Source: Clostridiales bacterium
GTDB taxonomy: Bacteria > Bacillota > Clostridia > Oscillospirales > Acutalibacteraceae
Length of the DNA stretch: 14,542 bases
Direction of reading: 5' to 3'
NCBI GenBank assembly: GCA_012516295.1
Contig: JAAYWU010000246.1
Coordinates: forward strand, 1-14,542
Shown: positions 12,462 through 14,542 of the stretch, in pieces
Position numbering within the stretch: the first letter of the stretch is position 1
How the letters are laid out: every line of letters begins with the position of its first letter
The notes under the pieces: generated by a model
Told to the model about the DNA's origin: nothing
Databases searched by the model: none
The model's input: the letters and a program-made list of their open reading frames with translations, nothing else
Translations under genes and position numbers: made by a program

Positions 12462-12486
12462 TAAGGACAAAACAGGAGGGATCAAT

Positions 12487-13662
12487 TTGAAGGTTGTGGA
12501 CCTGCGCAATGTCTTTGCAAGCTGCAACGACATGCTGATTGAAATCAGCGACAATTATATCTATTATGCGGAAGAAAAAAAGGAAGAGGGTCATAACAGC
12601 CTCTTCATTTTAGAATATAACCGGGTTACGCGGCGGGAGAGAATCGTAACCAACTACATACTCAGCAATCCGTCCTTTGTCCAGCATTTTTTCTGTTTCC
12701 CCGACCATATCATCATCGTGATGGAAAGCGGGGAAAGCGAAGCCTGGATTCTGCGCATTGACAAGCACACCGGCGAAGAAAAAACCATGGCGAAGGTGAA
12801 CTTTATCGGGAGCTTTTCGGATTGTACGGCGCTGGATGAGGACCACCTCATCCTTTATACCGTAGAAAACGAAAAACACCAGAATATGTTCCGGGCTTAC
12901 AAAAAGCTGACGGGTTTCTCGAAAATTTCGTATTTATACGACCTGAACGAAGAAAAGTACTACTATGTGCGCGACCCGCGCATTTGCAATGCGGACAGCT
13001 CGGGCCTGATTCCTTTCACACGGGACGGGGAGGTTCAGCTTCTGGTGCTTCTGCCCCATGGGGACGAAGCGGAAAAGGAAAAATGCTATAAGAACAGGCG
13101 CTGGCTGGGCGACAACGTGAACGACAACGTTTGGCTCTGTCCGCTTTTTGATTTTATAATCGCTGTGAAAAACGGAGAGGAACGCGCGCCGCTGGAGCTG
13201 ATTTTAAGCGCGGGGACCTGCGGGCTGGTACGCTACGCCGGGATGGATGCGGAGAACCTGTATTTCCGCGCGAAGTATTTCCCCACCGGTGATCAGCGGC
13301 TCTGCGCTTACAACAAGCTGACCGGGAAAAAGACGGTGGCGGCGGAGCTGAACCTGAAAGGGGACGAAAAGCCCGCTTCCTTCTATATCGACGTGAACGG
13401 CGCACGGGTTTACCGCATCACCGAGGACGAGGATAACTACGAGGTGGACGGTGTCCTGAATTCGGAAATCCACGCGAAATACAGCAAGGAGCTGGGCGAG
13501 TTCCTCGCCTGTGTGGACGACCGGTTCATCCTTGCGCGCTATATCCTTGCGGATGAAAAGGATTCGTTTGAGTTCAATTCCATTTATGATGTGCAGACAG
13601 GCGAACAGAAAAGCTACGAATGCCGCTGCGCCTTCCAGGGCAGCACGGTGGTGCTGTACTAA
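12487..13662 (+). CDS. Unknown cytoplasmic beta-propeller-like protein, 391 aa
   Basis: I do not recognise the family. A TTG at 12487 follows AGGAGGG at 6 bases and gives 391 aa; the frame is open further upstream, but that part overlaps smr antisense and lacks an RBS. There is no signal peptide or membrane helix, so it is probably cytoplasmic. The chain is mostly short beta-strands with a recurring unit of the form strand-(Y/I)-(D/N/K)-K-x-T-G-x-x-K-strand: AWILRIDKHTGEEKT, RAYKKLTGFSKI, LCAYNKLTGKKTV, IYDVQTGEQKSY. This is the outer-strand/turn pattern of WD40-, Kelch- or PQQ-like propellers, and five or more blades would fit the length. No catalytic motif is visible. It has its own promoter and a strong terminator, so it is probably expressed alone. 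Confidence 0.82.
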   Translation: MKVVDLRNVFASCNDMLIEISDNYIYYAEEKKEEGHNSLFILEYNRVTRRERIVTNYILSNPSFVQHFFCFPDHIIIVMESGESEAWILRIDKHTGEEKTMAKVNFIGSFSDCTALDEDHLILYTVENEKHQNMFRAYKKLTGFSKISYLYDLNEEKYYYVRDPRICNADSSGLIPFTRDGEVQLLVLLPHGDEAEKEKCYKNRRWLGDNVNDNVWLCPLFDFIIAVKNGEERAPLELILSAGTCGLVRYAGMDAENLYFRAKYFPTGDQRLCAYNKLTGKKTVAAELNLKGDEKPASFYIDVNGARVYRITEDEDNYEVDGVLNSEIHAKYSKELGEFLACVDDRFILARYILADEKDSFEFNSIYDVQTGEQKSYECRCAFQGSTVVLY

Positions 13663-13679
13663 ATACAATCCGTCCGCAC

Positions 13680-13713
13680 AAAAAAGCGCCGGGGCGAAAA
13701 CCCCGGCGCTTTG
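13680..13713. terminator. Strong bidirectional terminator
   Basis: A perfect 12-bp stem AAAGCGCCGGGG (13683-13694) with CCCCGGCGCTTT (13701-13712), loop CGAAAA. On the minus strand it ends in six T, serving the foldase gene; on the plus strand it ends in CTTTGC with fewer T, serving the beta-propeller gene. It lies between two convergent genes. Confidence 0.88.
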
Positions 13714-13723
13714 CTGTTATTCT

Positions 13724-14542
13724 TTACTTGGAAGCTGTATCAGCAGCGGAAGAAGTTTCGGATGCTGCGGGAGCTGCAGGTGCGGCGGAAGACGTTTCGG
13801 TCACAAACATGGACGGCTTGTAGGAATCAATCGCCGCCTGATTAAGGGTGACATTGCTGTAGGATTGCGCCGCCTTGTCCAGATCCTTGGAGAACTCCTC
13901 TAGCTTCATTTCCGCCAGAAGGTTATCGCGGGAACTCTCCGTGCTGAGTTCGTCCTTGGTCTTTTGCGTAATATCATTCTTCATGACAACGATGAAAGCG
14001 CCGGAAATTTCAGCGGCTTTTACATCGCCCGGCTTCATGGAATCCAGCAGCGTTTTCAGATCCGCCGGGTAACTGGTGCTTGTGTTCAGGTTTTCGGTGA
14101 CCTCCTGAAGCTGCTCGGTAGACTGTTTGGAAGCGGCCTTGTATTCGTCGGCAATCTGCTTCATTGTTTTCTTTTTGGAAGAAACCTCCGCAGCGTAAGC
14201 GTCAAACTGCTTTTTAACGGCGGCCTTTTCCTGATCCGTAAACGGGGTGACACCACCGTCGGATTTTGTATTATAGAGTGATTTTGCAATAAAGGAGAAG
14301 TCTGTGTAATTCTTTTCAAAATACGATTTGAGTTCGGATTCGGGAACTTCCTTCTTACCGCCCTTGCCGTAAAGCGCGGTAAAGACCTTCTGGTATTTGG
14401 TGTAGAAATCCGCATAGGCAAGGTTAAAGGACTGCTTTGAAACACCGTATTTTTCAAGAGTGGAGCTTGCCTGTTCCCACTGGGCGTCGGTAAGGCTGCT
14501 GATCGCCTTGGTTTCCTCCGCCGTAAGGGACAGATTCAGCTC
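13724..14542 (-). CDS. PrsA/SurA-like foldase (peptidylprolyl isomerase family), N-terminus missing
   Basis: The frame is open from the right edge to TAA at 13724-13726, giving the last 272 residues. The visible part opens with a SurA_N-like helical stretch (ISSLTDAQWEQASSTLEKYG, SFNLAYADFYTKYQKVFTAL). A parvulin-like region follows: SYFEKNYTDFSFIAKSLY, long helices, then SMKPGDVKAAEISGAFIVVMK, which matches the lkpGevS...fGyhIik closing strands of PPIC domains. The active-site-type residues of true parvulins are not evident, so it may be a catalytically degenerate chaperone. The tail is low complexity, rich in Ala/Ser/Thr/Pro (TSSAAPAAPAASETSSAADT). Family members are exported lipoproteins that fold secreted proteins; the signal peptide would lie outside the window. 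Transcription ends at the adjacent strong terminator. Confidence 0.75.
   Translation of the reverse strand, partial: ELNLSLTAEETKAISSLTDAQWEQASSTLEKYGVSKQSFNLAYADFYTKYQKVFTALYGKGGKKEVPESELKSYFEKNYTDFSFIAKSLYNTKSDGGVTPFTDQEKAAVKKQFDAYAAEVSSKKKTMKQIADEYKAASKQSTEQLQEVTENLNTSTSYPADLKTLLDSMKPGDVKAAEISGAFIVVMKNDITQKTKDELSTESSRDNLLAEMKLEEFSKDLDKAAQSYSNVTLNQAAIDSYKPSMFVTETSSAAPAAPAASETSSAADTASK

Noticed and set aside
12232..12486. Upstream extension of the beta-propeller ORF to 12232
   Set aside because: This part overlaps the smr gene antisense, contains the smr and propeller promoters, and has no RBS; the TTG at 12487 has a strong SD.
1..14542. CRISPR array, tRNA, transposase, integrase, phage or defence island
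   Set aside because: No regularly spaced direct repeats, no tRNA-like cloverleaf, and no protein with these family signatures was found on reading both strands.

Overview
The window looks like chromosomal DNA of a moderately GC-rich low-GC-lineage Gram-positive, most likely a Clostridia member of the Oscillospiraceae/Ruminococcaceae type. This rests on strong AGGAGG-type ribosome binding sites, several TTG/GTG starts, sigma-A-like promoters, and a gene order matching the Bacillus subtilis yaaO-(tmk)-yaaQ-(yaaR)-holB-yaaT-(yabA)-yabB-(yazA)-yabC block. The lineage is inferred from gene content, not proven. No tRNA, rRNA, CRISPR array, transposase, integrase or phage gene is visible.

Positions 1-8304 are almost entirely minus strand. 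Read in the direction of transcription they give: YfbR-type 5'-deoxynucleotidase; a LytR-CpsA-Psr cell-wall ligase; a terminator-like hairpin; a YaaO-type Orn/Lys/Arg decarboxylase-family protein; DarA (YaaQ, c-di-AMP receptor); HolB (DNA polymerase III delta'); RicT (YaaT); a 2[4Fe-4S] ferredoxin with its own promoter and terminator; a structured 250-bp gap; then a tight operon of TrmN6-like tRNA methyltransferase, RsmI 16S rRNA methyltransferase and a chloramphenicol-acetyltransferase-family protein. Compared with Bacillus, tmk, yaaR, yabA and yazA are missing from the block and a ferredoxin sits where yabA would be. A 56-aa AT-rich small coiled-coil ORF on the plus strand faces this operon at the left edge.

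At 8305-8589 a divergent promoter region separates yfbR from a plus-strand two-gene operon. This encodes a large YfhO-family membrane protein and a polyprenyl-phosphate-type GT2 glycosyltransferase (CsbB/GtrB-like), the pair that in B. subtilis glycosylates lipoteichoic acid. Its leader holds two overlapping helices that cannot form together as simple nested hairpins, and an operator-like palindrome lies on the -35.

Positions 11977-14542 hold a minus-strand stand-alone Smr-domain protein, a divergently transcribed unknown cytoplasmic beta-propeller-like protein (391 aa), a strong bidirectional terminator, and the C-terminal 272 residues of a PrsA/SurA-like foldase running off the right edge.

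Most of the window is housekeeping. The parts that deserve a second look are the structured RNA-like gap at 2525-2716, the attenuator-like hairpin before the decarboxylase gene, the yfhO leader, the CAT-family gene inside an RNA-modification operon, and the ferredoxin beside RicT. I found no convincing complete new defence or mobile system.
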